A DNA stretch of 64,000 nt from NCBI RefSeq assembly GCF_002563795.1, contig NZ_PDJL01000004.1, positions 1,302,001 to 1,366,000 of the forward strand, in the 5' to 3' direction. The notes below the pieces were generated by a model, which saw only the letters and a list, made by a program, of their open reading frames with translations, was not told where the DNA came from and did not search any database. Below are positions 36,518 through 45,660 of this stretch, in pieces. The position numbers and the translations under genes were made by a program. This DNA comes from Vibrio sp. ES.051 (GTDB lineage: Bacteria > Pseudomonadota > Gammaproteobacteria > Enterobacterales > Vibrionaceae). Positions within the stretch are counted from its first letter, which is position 1; every line of letters starts with the position of its first letter.

Positions 36518-39121
36518 CTATTGCGCTAAGAAGTCTTGAGCAAAACGCTGTAATACACCACCCGCACTATAAACATACAGTTCATCACCCGTATCTAAGC
36601 GGCACGTGACAGGAACGTCAACTTTTTCTCCGTTGCTGCGTGTGATGACCAAAGCCAAATCGGCGCCGGGTTTAATCTCACCAACCACGTCGTAAAGTTC
36701 AGTACCATCCAGCTCTAACGTATTACGATTGATCCCCGGCTTAAACTGCAGTGGCAATACGCCCATACCGACCAAGTTAGTACGGTGAATACGCTCAAAA
36801 CCTTCCGCTACAATCACCTCTACGCCGGCTAATCGAACTCCTTTTGCCGCCCAGTCACGGGATGAACCTTGACCGTAATCCGCGCCAGCCACAACAATGA
36901 GTGGTTGTTTGCGATTCATGTAAGTTTCTATCGCTTCCCACATGCGAACCACTTTGCCTTCTGGTTCAATTCTCGCTAGAGAGCCCTGCACGACTTCGCC
37001 GTTCTCCTTCACCATTTCGTTAAACAGTTTCGGGTTCGCAAAAGTCGCACGTTGCGCGGTTAAGTGATCGCCTCGGTGAGTCGCATAAGAGTTAAAGTCT
37101 TCTTCCGGAACGCCCATTTTGGTTAGGTATTCACCTGCGGCACTGCTCGCCATGATCGCGTTTGATGGCGATAAGTGGTCAGTCGTTATGTTGTCGCCTA
37201 AAATCGCCAAAGGACGCATACCAGATAAAGATCGTTCACCCGCTAGCGCGCCTTCCCCCTCTTTTTGCCAATAAGGCGGACGACGAATATAGGTACTCAT
37301 TGGACGCCAATCGTAAAGCGGGTTGGGATTTTGCTCTTGGTCATTCAGTTTGAACATCTGAATGTACACCTGATTAAACTGTTCTGGTTTAACGTGCTCA
37401 CCGACAACGGCATCGATTTCTTCGTCAGTTGGCCACAAATCATTAAGGTGAATAGGCTGACCATGTTTATCCGTGCCCAGTGAATCTTGCTCGATATCAA
37501 AACGAATAGTTCCTGCCAATGCATACGCCACGACCAGCGGTGGCGATGCTAAAAAAGCTTGTTTCGCGTAAGGATGAATTCGACCATCAAAGTTACGGTT
37601 ACCAGAAAGCACCGCTGTCGCGTACAAGTCGCGGTCAATAATCTCTTGTTGGATTTTGGGATCCAGCGCGCCGCTCATGCCATTACACGTTGTGCATGCA
37701 TAGCCAACAATACCAAAACCGAGCTTTTCTAATTCTGCTAATAAGCCCGCTTCTTCAAGATACAAACGTGCCACCTTTGAGCCCGGCGCAAAAGAGGACT
37801 TCACCCAAGGCTTGCGCACAAGGCCAAGCTCATTGGCTTTCTTCGCCACAAGTCCGGCTGCGACCACATTTCTTGGATTACTGGTGTTGGTACACGAGGT
37901 GATCGCAGCGATGATAACCGCGCCATCTGGCAACTCACCTTCTTTTTGTTCCCATGACCCAGAAATACCACGCAGTGCCAGCTCTGACGTTGGCAAACGG
38001 CGGTGCGGGTTTGAAGGGCCAGCCATATTACGACTGACGGATGATAAATCGAACTCAAGAACGCGCTCGTAAACCGCAGTATCAAGATCATCGGCCCAGA
38101 GTCCGGTCTGTTTCGCGTATTTCTCTACCAGTTCAACTTGCTGGTCCTCACGACCCGTCAGTTTGAGGTAATTGATGGTCTGCTCATCAATATAGAACAT
38201 GCCTGCTGTCGCACCGTATTCTGGTGTCATGTTCGAGATAGTGGCACGGTCACCGATAGTCAGATCTCGTGCCCCTTCACCGAAGAATTCGAGGTAAGCA
38301 GAGACAACCCGCTCGTTACGTAAAAACTCAGTAATTGCGAGAACAATATCTGTTGCGGTAATGCCTGGCTGGCGTTTACCGGTCAGCTTTACACCCACGA
38401 TGTCTGGCAGACGCATCATCGACGGACGACCTAGCATCACAGTTTCGGCTTCCAGACCACCGACACCAACCGCGATAACACCCAGCGCATCGACGTGCGG
38501 GGTGTGACTGTCAGTACCAACACAGGTATCTGGGTAAGCAATGCCCTGCTTCGCTTGCACCACTGGCGACATTTTTTCTAAGTTGATTTGATGCATGATG
38601 CCGTTACCCGCAGGGATCACGCTCACGTTTTCGAATGCTGTTTTACACCACTCGATAAAATGGAAGCGATCTTCATTTCTGCGATCTTCAATCGCACGGT
38701 TTTTCTCAAATGCGTCAGCTTCAAAGCCCGCATGTTCTACCGCAAGTGAGTGGTCGACAATTAACTGAGTTTCGACCACGGGGTTTACTTTTGCAGGATC
38801 GCCGCCCTGCTCTGCAATTGCATCGCGCAGGCCAGCTAAATCAACCAATGCTGTTTGCCCAAGAATGTCATGGCAAACAACACGTGCAGGATACCAAGGA
38901 AAATCCAGATCGCGTTTGCGTTCAATGAGCTGTTTAAGGCTGTCTGTTAATCGGTTTGGCGCGCAGCGGCGTACCAGTTGCTCTGCTAACACTCGTGAGG
39001 TGTAAGGGAGCGTTTCATAAGCTCCCGGAGTTATACTGTTTACGGCTTCGCGGGCATCAAAGTAATCCAGTTGAGTTCCCGGAAGCGACTTTCGATATTG
39101 GGTATTGATATTGATGTTCAT
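36518..39121 (-). CDS. acnD: Fe/S-dependent 2-methylcitrate dehydratase AcnD
   Basis: The product is 867 aa, the family length. It is an aconitase-type protein with Fe-S ligands in TSCTNTSNP and ACTTCNGMSG, substrate loop GTDSHTPHVDALG and the C-terminal swivel domain (GADYGQGSSRDWAAKG). ATG 39121 (MNININTQYR) is chosen since GGAAG precedes it and the 42 upstream codons are not conserved. It dehydrates 2-methylcitrate. It lies in the order prpB-prpC-acnD-prpF-prpE. Confidence 0.94.
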   Translation of the reverse strand: MNININTQYRKSLPGTQLDYFDAREAVNSITPGAYETLPYTSRVLAEQLVRRCAPNRLTDSLKQLIERKRDLDFPWYPARVVCHDILGQTALVDLAGLRDAIAEQGGDPAKVNPVVETQLIVDHSLAVEHAGFEADAFEKNRAIEDRRNEDRFHFIEWCKTAFENVSVIPAGNGIMHQINLEKMSPVVQAKQGIAYPDTCVGTDSHTPHVDALGVIAVGVGGLEAETVMLGRPSMMRLPDIVGVKLTGKRQPGITATDIVLAITEFLRNERVVSAYLEFFGEGARDLTIGDRATISNMTPEYGATAGMFYIDEQTINYLKLTGREDQQVELVEKYAKQTGLWADDLDTAVYERVLEFDLSSVSRNMAGPSNPHRRLPTSELALRGISGSWEQKEGELPDGAVIIAAITSCTNTSNPRNVVAAGLVAKKANELGLVRKPWVKSSFAPGSKVARLYLEEAGLLAELEKLGFGIVGYACTTCNGMSGALDPKIQQEIIDRDLYATAVLSGNRNFDGRIHPYAKQAFLASPPLVVAYALAGTIRFDIEQDSLGTDKHGQPIHLNDLWPTDEEIDAVVGEHVKPEQFNQVYIQMFKLNDQEQNPNPLYDWRPMSTYIRRPPYWQKEGEGALAGERSLSGMRPLAILGDNITTDHLSPSNAIMASSAAGEYLTKMGVPEEDFNSYATHRGDHLTAQRATFANPKLFNEMVKENGEVVQGSLARIEPEGKVVRMWEAIETYMNRKQPLIVVAGADYGQGSSRDWAAKGVRLAGVEVIVAEGFERIHRTNLVGMGVLPLQFKPGINRNTLELDGTELYDVVGEIKPGADLALVITRSNGEKVDVPVTCRLDTGDELYVYSAGGVLQRFAQDFLAQ

Positions 39122-39281
39122 AGTTTGCTTCCATCCAGTCTGTATATCTTCCTTCACCACCACCTTCCATTGCTCCAGAAACGTCGTGATGAGGGGATCT
39201 CCTTCCTCTGCAAAGAGAGAAATACAAAGGAAGGAGATGGCGGTCAATCAAAGCAAATACATACTCTGATTGACCTTCGCG

Positions 39282-40424
39282 CTAGCGATTCTCGATAGGC
39301 ACCCAATCCTGATGGTCTGGGCCCGTGTAATCCGCACTTGGACGAATAATGCGGTTATTGGCACGTTGTTCATACACGTGCGCCGCCCAGCCAGTTAAAC
39401 GGCTCATGACGAAAATGGGCGTGAATAGTTTGGTCGGAATGTCCATAAAGTGATAAGCCGATGCATGGAAGAAGTCGGCATTACAGAACAAGCCTTTTTC
39501 ACGCTTCATGACCGACTCCACGCGCTCGGACACTGCGTATAGGTGCGTATCACCCACTTGCTTCGACAGCTCTTCTGACCAACGTTTGATCAGTGCATTG
39601 CGAGGGTCGCTTTCGCGATAAATGGCGTGACCAAAGCCCATGATCTTGTCTTTGTTAGCGAGCATTTTCATGATGTTGGCTTCTGCTTCGTCTGGCGTGT
39701 GCCAATCTTCAATCATTTCCATCGCGGCTTCGTTTGCGCCGCCATGCAAAGGACCACGGAGCGTGCCTATCGCTGCGGTAATACAAGAGTGGATATCTGA
39801 CAATGTCGATGCACAAACGCGGGCTGAAAACGTTGACGCGTTAAACTCATGCTCTGCGTAGAGGATCAATGAACAATGCATCACCTGTTTGTGCAACTCG
39901 GTTGGTGCTTTATCGGTTAGCAGTTTAAGGAAATAACCACCGATGCTATCTTCGGTCTGATCTTCTGTGTCGATACGTACACCATCATGACTGAAGCGAT
40001 ACCAGTAACAAATGATGGCAGGAAAAAGCGCCAGCATACGTTCCGTCGAATGCAGTTGCTCATCGAAGCTCATCTCCTGCTCTAGGTTCCCTAACACAGA
40101 GCACCCTGTACGCATCACATCCATTGGATGAGCAGTTGCAGGAATCAGTTCTAACGCTTGTTTAAGCTCGGCTGGAAGGCCACGTAGGCTTAGCAGGTAT
40201 GTCTTATAAGCATCGAGTTCTTGCTGACTCGGTAAGTGACCGCGTAACAGGAGATGCGCCACTTCTTCAAATTGAGCGTTGTTTGCAAGATCTGTAATAT
40301 CGTAACCACGATAAGTAAGACCAGTTCCCGTTTGACCGACAGTACATAAAGCGGTGCTTCCCGCGCTTTGACCACGAAGGCCTGCACCGCCTAATTCTGC
40401 TTTCTTTTCTGCAGCTTGAGACAT
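39282..40424 (-). CDS. prpC: 2-methylcitrate synthase PrpC
   Basis: The product is 380 aa, the length of the short citrate synthase family. Catalytic motifs are GGANEAAMEM with the first histidine in GPLHGGA, MGFGHAIYRESDPR with the second, and the aspartate in FHASAYHFMDIP-like sequence. It condenses propionyl-CoA and oxaloacetate to 2-methylcitrate. The 139-bp gap to prpB contains no obvious terminator. Confidence 0.94.
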   Translation of the reverse strand: MSQAAEKKAELGGAGLRGQSAGSTALCTVGQTGTGLTYRGYDITDLANNAQFEEVAHLLLRGHLPSQQELDAYKTYLLSLRGLPAELKQALELIPATAHPMDVMRTGCSVLGNLEQEMSFDEQLHSTERMLALFPAIICYWYRFSHDGVRIDTEDQTEDSIGGYFLKLLTDKAPTELHKQVMHCSLILYAEHEFNASTFSARVCASTLSDIHSCITAAIGTLRGPLHGGANEAAMEMIEDWHTPDEAEANIMKMLANKDKIMGFGHAIYRESDPRNALIKRWSEELSKQVGDTHLYAVSERVESVMKREKGLFCNADFFHASAYHFMDIPTKLFTPIFVMSRLTGWAAHVYEQRANNRIIRPSADYTGPDHQDWVPIENR

Positions 40425-40563
40425 TGTTTGAACTCCTTTTCTGTCTGTCTTTGCTCTCTTTGGAGCGTTTTTAGCCAGACGAATTTCACGTTATTGGATT
40501 AGATATATTCCGATTATCTCTTCAAATAATTTCTTGGGTTTCCGTTTATTCTTTGCTTCGCCG

Positions 40564-41460
40564 CTATTTCCCTTCAGAGAATAACTGGTCAAGTTTGTCT
40601 TCGTAGTCATGGTAGTTCAGATGTTGATACAACTCTTTACGTGTTTGCATTGAGTCAACTAATGCTTCCTGATTACCCACTTCTAAAAGGTGTTTATAAA
40701 CCGTTTCTGCGGCTCTGTTCATAGCACGAAACGCACTAAGTGGATAAAGCACCATGTCCACTTTTGCTTCCGCTAACTCATCACAGCCATATAATGGCGT
40801 CGCGCCAAATTCCGTAATGTTCGCCAAAATAGGAACATGCTTACCAGTTGCTTGTTCAAGCGCGTTAGAGAACTCAAGATATTGGTCCAGCTTGGTCATC
40901 GCTTCAGGGAAGATCATGTCCGCCCCGGCTTCAACACACGCAATCGCACGTGCAATGGCACTGTCCATACCTTCAACCGCAAGCGCATCGGTACGCGCCA
41001 TAATCACGAAACTTGCATCGTTGCGCGCATCAACCGCGGCTTTTACACGGTCAACCATCTCTTGCTGGCTCACAATCGCTTTGTTAGGACGATGACCACA
41101 GCGTTTCTGTGCGACTTGATCTTCCATATGAACCGCTGCCGCGCCCGCCTTTTCCATTGCTTTGACCGTACGAGCAATATTAAAAGCACCGCCAAAACCC
41201 GTATCAATATCGACCAAAAGTGGCAAATCACACGCGTTAGTGATGCGGTCAACGTCAACCAGAACATCATTTAGCGTAGTGATTCCGAGATCCGGCAATC
41301 CGTATGACGCGTTTGCGATACCGCCGCCAGACAAGTAAATCGCTTGATGCCCCAAGTTCTTCGCCATCATGGCGCAGTACGGGTTAATAGTGCCGACAAT
41401 TTGCAGCGGATTGTTTTGTTCAATGGCGAGTCTGAACTTCGCGCCCGGTGTTAGGCTCAT
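40564..41460 (-). CDS. prpB: 2-methylisocitrate lyase PrpB
   Basis: The product is 298 aa. The isocitrate lyase family signature KRCGHRPNK holds the catalytic cysteine, and VDIDTGFGG binds magnesium. It splits 2-methylisocitrate to pyruvate and succinate, the last step of the cycle. It starts 12 bp after the GntR gene, so regulator and enzymes share a transcript. Confidence 0.95.
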   Translation of the reverse strand: MSLTPGAKFRLAIEQNNPLQIVGTINPYCAMMAKNLGHQAIYLSGGGIANASYGLPDLGITTLNDVLVDVDRITNACDLPLLVDIDTGFGGAFNIARTVKAMEKAGAAAVHMEDQVAQKRCGHRPNKAIVSQQEMVDRVKAAVDARNDASFVIMARTDALAVEGMDSAIARAIACVEAGADMIFPEAMTKLDQYLEFSNALEQATGKHVPILANITEFGATPLYGCDELAEAKVDMVLYPLSAFRAMNRAAETVYKHLLEVGNQEALVDSMQTRKELYQHLNYHDYEDKLDQLFSEGK

Positions 41461-41472
41461 GACGAATTCCTT

Positions 41473-42186
41473 CTAGTCTTTGTCTAAACTTTCTGTATGT
41501 ATAATTTGTGATTGGATGAGCTTTCGACTTCCTGAGATGTGTCTTCTCATCAGCATTTCTGCAAGCTCTTCATCGCGATTACGGATGGCTTCCAGAATGA
41601 ATTTGTGTTCGGTGAGTGCCTCATTCGGACGAGATTGCGCACGTGGCGACTGATAACGGTACATGCGTAGCAAGTGGTAAAGTTCATCGCACAACAGGGA
41701 AATTAACTTACGGTTTCTACTCGCTTGAATGATGCGATAGTGAAAGTCAAAATCCCCGTGCTGATGGAAGTAAGACGCCCCTTCCACTTGGTCAATGTGC
41801 TCTGAATGTGTCGACAACAGCATCTCTAAACTCAACAACTCTTCTTGTGTGATATGACGAGCAGCGAGTCTTGCAGCCATGCCTTCCAGTGCTTCGCGAA
41901 CCGAGTAAAGCTCTATCAACTTTTCTGGGGAAAGTGTGGTCACTCTTGCGCCCACATGAGGAATACGCTCGATAAGTCCTAATCCTTCCAAACGCATCAA
42001 TGCTTCGCGCAAAGGACCACGGCTGACTTGATATTTCTTCGCCAGTTCGGGTTCCGATATTTTATGACCAGGCTTCACATCGCCATTCACAATCACTTCA
42101 ATCAGTGTTTCTGTCAGCGTTTCTGACTTGGTGTGCTCTTTCTCAGAACCCAATACTTTATAACGAGCTTTCAACTCAGCGTTCAT
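41473..42186 (-). CDS. GntR-family (FCD) regulator of the prp operon
   Basis: The product is 237 aa. The winged-helix domain is at about residues 20-90 (SEPELAKKYQVSRGPLREAL), followed by an all-helical FCD ligand domain (FHYRIIQAS, HLLRMYR, EHKFILEAIRNRDEE) with the histidines that bind a metal in this family. It is the first gene of the prp operon and faces an intergenic region with several ATTGTCGACAAT-type palindromes, so it is very likely an autoregulating repressor that senses a 2-methylcitrate-cycle intermediate. The ligand is inference. Confidence 0.9.
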   Translation of the reverse strand: MNAELKARYKVLGSEKEHTKSETLTETLIEVIVNGDVKPGHKISEPELAKKYQVSRGPLREALMRLEGLGLIERIPHVGARVTTLSPEKLIELYSVREALEGMAARLAARHITQEELLSLEMLLSTHSEHIDQVEGASYFHQHGDFDFHYRIIQASRNRKLISLLCDELYHLLRMYRYQSPRAQSRPNEALTEHKFILEAIRNRDEELAEMLMRRHISGSRKLIQSQIIHTESLDKD

Positions 42187-42215
42187 AATCAGACACTCAC
42201 TTAATCGACATCAAA

Positions 42216-42288
42216 ATGTCTACAATTTCTTAACCTGCATTTAAAGTAGTCGATCGAAGTGTCGACAATCAAGCAAACTGTCGACAAT
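42216..42288 (-). promoter_or_regulatory. Three GTCGACAAT palindromes before the GntR gene
   Basis: ATGTCTACAAT (42216-42226), GTGTCGACAAT (42259-42269) and CTGTCGACAAT (42278-42288) are near copies of the perfect palindrome ATTGTCGACAAT found at 42370. The spacing of the last two is 19 bp. Likely operators of the adjacent GntR repressor. Confidence 0.65.
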
Positions 42289-42369
42289 TTAGACTAAGGT
42301 CGTAGATAAAAGTGCTTCAAGTGACGATTAATTGCTTATTTACTACGTAAAAATAGAGACAAATAAAAA

Positions 42370-42381
42370 ATTGTCGACAAT
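42370..42381 (+). promoter_or_regulatory. Perfect ATTGTCGACAAT palindrome upstream of the TSUP gene
   Basis: A 12-bp perfect palindrome, 160 bp before the exporter start and about 185 bp from the regulator start. It places the divergent TSUP gene in reach of the same repressor. The remaining sequence of this 355-bp gap shows no gene. Confidence 0.6.
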
Positions 42382-42541
42382 GTAGTCATTGAGACAAAGT
42401 GTAACTTTAAATAGAAACAGAGCTCGCCTCCGTCTACAGAACCAAGCAATGAGGATTATTTGACCATTTGCTACTATCTTTGCGCCAACAAATTGAGTAC
42501 CGTTAACAACATTAGAACAAAAAACACACAAAGGAACATGT

Positions 42542-43312
42542 ATGCAAATGGACTTTGCCCTCTTGTTCGCTGCGGGCGTGGTTGGTGGGATCATCAATTC
42601 CATTGCCGGAGGTGGAAGCTTTATTACTTTTCCAGCCTTAATGGCCGTTGGCGTGCCGCCTATTATCGCAAATGCGACGAACACCTATGCCGCATGTGCT
42701 GGTTACATCAGCGGTGCTATCGGGTTTAGAGAAGAGATCCTTAAAAATAAGCAAGAGTTACTGTTTACGGTATCTTTTAGCCTAATTGGTGGTGCGTTTG
42801 GTGCTTACCTGTTGCTCAATACACCTGAGTCACTATTTTTAGAGGCCATTCCTTGGCTGCTTTTGTTTGCGACTGTGCTTTTTTTGACCGGATCACGGTT
42901 AACCATGACGATCAAGGCCGTCACAAAAGAACACAAACACGCGGGTGTATTAGGCGTGATAGCGTTGGGCTTATTGTTGGTTGGAGTATCCGCATACGGC
43001 GGTTTTTTCAATGCCAGTTTAGGGGTTGTTGTACTGAGCTATTTAGTGGTGGCGGGTCATCAAGACATTAACTTAATGAATGGGCTAAAGCTGCTTGTTT
43101 CTACTTGTGTATCGCTCATCGCCATCTTAATTTTTATTGCGAACGGTTCAATTGATTGGAGCAAAGGCAGTATTGTTATGGGAGGAACTTTGCTGGGGGG
43201 GTATCTCGCGGCGCGGGTTTCTCGTCAGTTAAACCCCACTCATGTAAAAGGGTTTGTCACGGTTTCTTCAATCCTCATCACGATCTACTTTTTCATTGAT
43301 GTGTACACTTAA
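42542..43312 (+). CDS. TSUP (TauE/SafE) family membrane exporter
   Basis: The product is 256 aa with about eight hydrophobic segments and the TSUP signature (GVVGGIINSIAGGGSFITFP). TSUP proteins move sulfite, sulfonates or organic acids across the inner membrane. AAGGAAC precedes the ATG. It is divergent from the prp regulator gene and shares its palindromic operators, so it may export a by-product of propionate metabolism; that is inference. A convergent TAXI gene lies beyond a terminator. Confidence 0.85.
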   Translation: MQMDFALLFAAGVVGGIINSIAGGGSFITFPALMAVGVPPIIANATNTYAACAGYISGAIGFREEILKNKQELLFTVSFSLIGGAFGAYLLLNTPESLFLEAIPWLLLFATVLFLTGSRLTMTIKAVTKEHKHAGVLGVIALGLLLVGVSAYGGFFNASLGVVVLSYLVVAGHQDINLMNGLKLLVSTCVSLIAILIFIANGSIDWSKGSIVMGGTLLGGYLAARVSRQLNPTHVKGFVTVSSILITIYFFIDVYT

Positions 43313-43350
43313 CCTCGCTCTCCCATCCTAATTTAGATAAATAAACATAT

Positions 43351-43379
43351 AAAACGCCATCTCGTAGATGGCGTTTTAT
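43351..43379 (+). terminator. Bidirectional terminator between TSUP and TAXI genes
   Basis: ACGCCATCT (43354-43362) / AGATGGCGT (43366-43374) with loop CGT and A4/T4 flanks. Confidence 0.88.
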
Positions 43380-43402
43380 ATTAAGTAAACAAAGAGGAAT
43401 GA

Positions 43403-44374
43403 TTACTCAATCAAACCGATTTCTTTATAGTATTTTAGTGCACCTGGATGAAGTGGTGCTGATAAACCATCCTTGACCATTTCTTCTTTCTTCAAGATAG
43501 AGAAAGCAGGATGAAGACGACGAAAATCATCAAAATTTTCAAATACCGCTTTTACAACGTTATAAACCACATCTTCAGAAACGGCAGTAGAAGAAACAAA
43601 CGTAGCACCGACACCAAATGTCTGTATATCGTTATCCGTACCACGGTACATGCCGCCCGGTACGCTGACAACGCGATAGAAGCTGTTGTCTGCGACCAGT
43701 TTTTCTACATTAGGTCCCGATACCGTAACGATATTGCTATCACACGATGTGGTTGCTTCTTTAATGGCACCACTTGGATGACCCACCGTATAAACCATGG
43801 CATCGATTTTGTTATCACACAGTGCTTTTGATTGCTCTGCGGCTTTAAGCTCTGAAACAAGCTTAAAGTCATCATTGCTCCATCCATACTGCTTCATTAA
43901 TACTTCCATAGTACCGCGTTGACCTGAGCCCGGGTTACCGATATTGACTCGCTTACCCTTTAAGTCATCAAACGTTTTGATGTTGGCATCTTTACGAGCA
44001 ACGACTGTGAACGGTTCTGGGTGTACGGAGAAAACAGCACGTAGCTCTTTAAATGGTCCACTGCTCTCAAACTTACTGCTTCCATTGTAAGCGTGGTATT
44101 GCCAGTCAGACTGTGCGATACCCAGATCCAGTTCGCCTGCACGGATAGTGTTGATGTTGTATATTGAACCGCCCGTACTTTCGACCGAGCAACGGATACC
44201 ATGCTCTTCACGAGATTTGTTTACCAAGCGACAGATAGCCCCACCTGTTGGATAGTAAACGCCCGTTACCCCACCGGTACCAATCGTGACAAAAGTCTCT
44301 TCAGCTGACGCAGCAAAGCCTGTAGTTAACGCTGCCAACGATGCAGCAAGTGCAATTTGTTTGAACTTAAACAT
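43403..44374 (-). CDS. TAXI-family TRAP transporter solute-binding protein
   Basis: The product is 323 aa from ATG 44374; AAGGATG precedes it and a signal peptide follows ([23 protein letters not shown] cleavage). The mature protein has the TAXI hallmarks [20 protein letters not shown] and the conserved [16 protein letters not shown] proteins bind ligands such as glutamate or 2-oxoglutarate and deliver them to a fused TRAP permease. No TRAP permease is encoded nearby, so the protein is an orphan in this window. Ligand unknown. Confidence 0.9.
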   Translation of the reverse strand: MFKFKQIALAASLAALTTGFAASAEETFVTIGTGGVTGVYYPTGGAICRLVNKSREEHGIRCSVESTGGSIYNINTIRAGELDLGIAQSDWQYHAYNGSSKFESSGPFKELRAVFSVHPEPFTVVARKDANIKTFDDLKGKRVNIGNPGSGQRGTMEVLMKQYGWSNDDFKLVSELKAAEQSKALCDNKIDAMVYTVGHPSGAIKEATTSCDSNIVTVSGPNVEKLVADNSFYRVVSVPGGMYRGTDNDIQTFGVGATFVSSTAVSEDVVYNVVKAVFENFDDFRRLHPAFSILKKEEMVKDGLSAPLHPGALKYYKEIGLIE

Positions 44375-44611
44375 TGAACATCCTTTTACCTGTGTTTGTG
44401 ACCGTTTAAGTATAGCAAGAGTTAACAATTTGATAACATTTGATTTCGCAACATTGACTTCAGTATGCTTTCGTTAACTCTGCAATCTATCAGGCGGCTC
44501 AAAATCACATCAACAAAATACCTCGCATACTTAATGTTAGCTATTGCAGTATCGTTTCTAGAAAATGAAAAATATTAGTACCTAACCGGACTCCAATGGC
44601 GTGAATCTGAC

Positions 44612-44643
44612 ACAAAAAGAGCACCAATATCAGGTGCTCTTTG
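44612..44643 (-). terminator. Terminator downstream of the 45-aa ORF
   Basis: AGAGCACC / GGTGCTCT stem with a 7-nt loop; on the minus strand TTTTTGTG follows. It lies 15 bp after the small ORF stop and supports a real short transcript. Confidence 0.8.
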
Positions 44644-44657
44644 ATTTGAAACCTAGT

Positions 44658-44795
44658 TTACAAGCCGCCTTCTTGTTGCGCCTGTTTTACCAATACCTGC
44701 CGTTGAGCTTCCTTCTCAGATATCACTTGTTTGTCCTTATGTACTTCCTGATTCAATGCTTCTGGAATGAAAACAAAGTACTTGTTAAGAGTCAT
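44658..44795 (-). CDS. Small ORF, 45 aa, unknown
   Basis: On the minus strand an ATG frame encodes 45 residues (begins MTLNKYFVFIPEALNQEV, ends QAQQEGGL). A good ribosome site, GAGG with 8-nt spacing, precedes the ATG, and a strong terminator follows the stop. The peptide is charged, rich in Gln, Lys and Glu, with an amphipathic helix-like middle and no membrane segment. I do not recognise it. Both signals at the right distances make it more likely real than chance. A cytosolic small protein of unknown role is all that can be said. Confidence 0.6.
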   Translation of the reverse strand: MTLNKYFVFIPEALNQEVHKDKQVISEKEAQRQVLVKQAQQEGGL

Positions 44796-45385
44796 CGTTA
44801 GAACCTCAATTTGCTATTAATCACCTTCTTGGTCAATGGAAGCAACATCAGAAAACACGTTTTCTTAGCTCCTTGTCGCTGGTTTCAAACAATAGAGGAT
44901 GTTTATTGATGACACATCCTACATGCGCGGGCTAATTATAGGAGTAGCTTAACGGCTTACCAAGCACTCTTTTTCATCGTTGATGCACCTTAGTTTCATT
45001 ATTAGAAATGGCTCAATATCGATTATTCACTAAATTTTTGTTTATAAAGGATAATAATTTTTAATACTCAGGGATGAGATTCAACCTAATAACGTGCAAG
45101 CATTACAACAGACATGAAAAATAACTCGCTTAGCTCACTCTCTCTTTTGGCAAAAAACGCTTAACGAGTCGCCAAAAACTAGACCAAATACACAATTAAA
45201 TGCATGCACATATAAAACAGCATATCAATCTGTCTACCGGTTCAATATTTAACCTTTTTTGAGAAATCTTTAGCCACTTTTTTGGGTGTAATCGCGAAGA
45301 AAAGCAGACAATCAAATGTAAGTGAAATGAATCAATTTGACGCGTTCTCACTCTTGTCTATCCCCGCTCTATTTGGGAGGCCTAT
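44796..45385. other. 590-bp gap, no convincing gene
   Basis: AT-rich sequence holding the promoters of the 45-aa ORF (minus) and the 71-aa membrane protein (plus). The only ORF noticed is a 16-codon frame near 45115 without a ribosome site. No structured RNA or repeat was recognised. Confidence 0.4.
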
Positions 45386-45601
45386 ATGAAAAGCAACAAA
45401 CTTGGTCATGTAATGACTTTCAGCAGAATGTTTTCCTTCATTGCTTTTTTGATCGCAACGTTCGCATGGGTTCTAAACATGTATGCGCTCTTTACCGTTT
45501 CCGTACTGGCGATTGTTGTTAGTGTCACCTTCTATCTCAAAGATAAGCTTTACCAACATAAAAGCCGTATCACTGAAAAAGAGCACCTAGGCGCTAAATA
45601 A
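45386..45601 (+). CDS. Small two-helix membrane protein, 71 aa
   Basis: An excellent ribosome site (GGGAGG, 6 nt before the ATG) and a coding-like frame support this gene. Residues about 13-29 and 33-51 are hydrophobic (FSFIAFLIATFAWVLNM; ALFTVSVLAIVVSVTFYL), with a basic tail (KDKLYQHKSRITEKEH). No family is recognised. It stands alone, convergent with gnd and separated from it by a weak terminator. Confidence 0.75.
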   Translation: MKSNKLGHVMTFSRMFSFIAFLIATFAWVLNMYALFTVSVLAIVVSVTFYLKDKLYQHKSRITEKEHLGAK

Positions 45602-45606
45602 TGGAT

Positions 45607-45634
45607 AAAAAAAGGATGCCGCGAGCACCCTTTT
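45607..45634 (+). terminator. Terminator between the 71-aa gene and gnd
   Basis: AAAAGGATGC / GCACCCTTTT with one mismatch and loop CGCGA. It can also end the zwf-pgl-gnd transcript on the minus strand. Confidence 0.55.
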
Positions 45635-45660
45635 AGATTGTCTTAAGTCACTTAAACGTA

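Noticed and set aside
44601..44801. 66-codon plus-strand frame rich in Leu and Phe
   Set aside because: It is the antisense of the 45-aa ORF and its terminator; it lacks a ribosome site.
45115..45165. 16-codon frame starting MKNNSLSS
   Set aside because: No ribosome site or terminator, and chance frames of this size are common.
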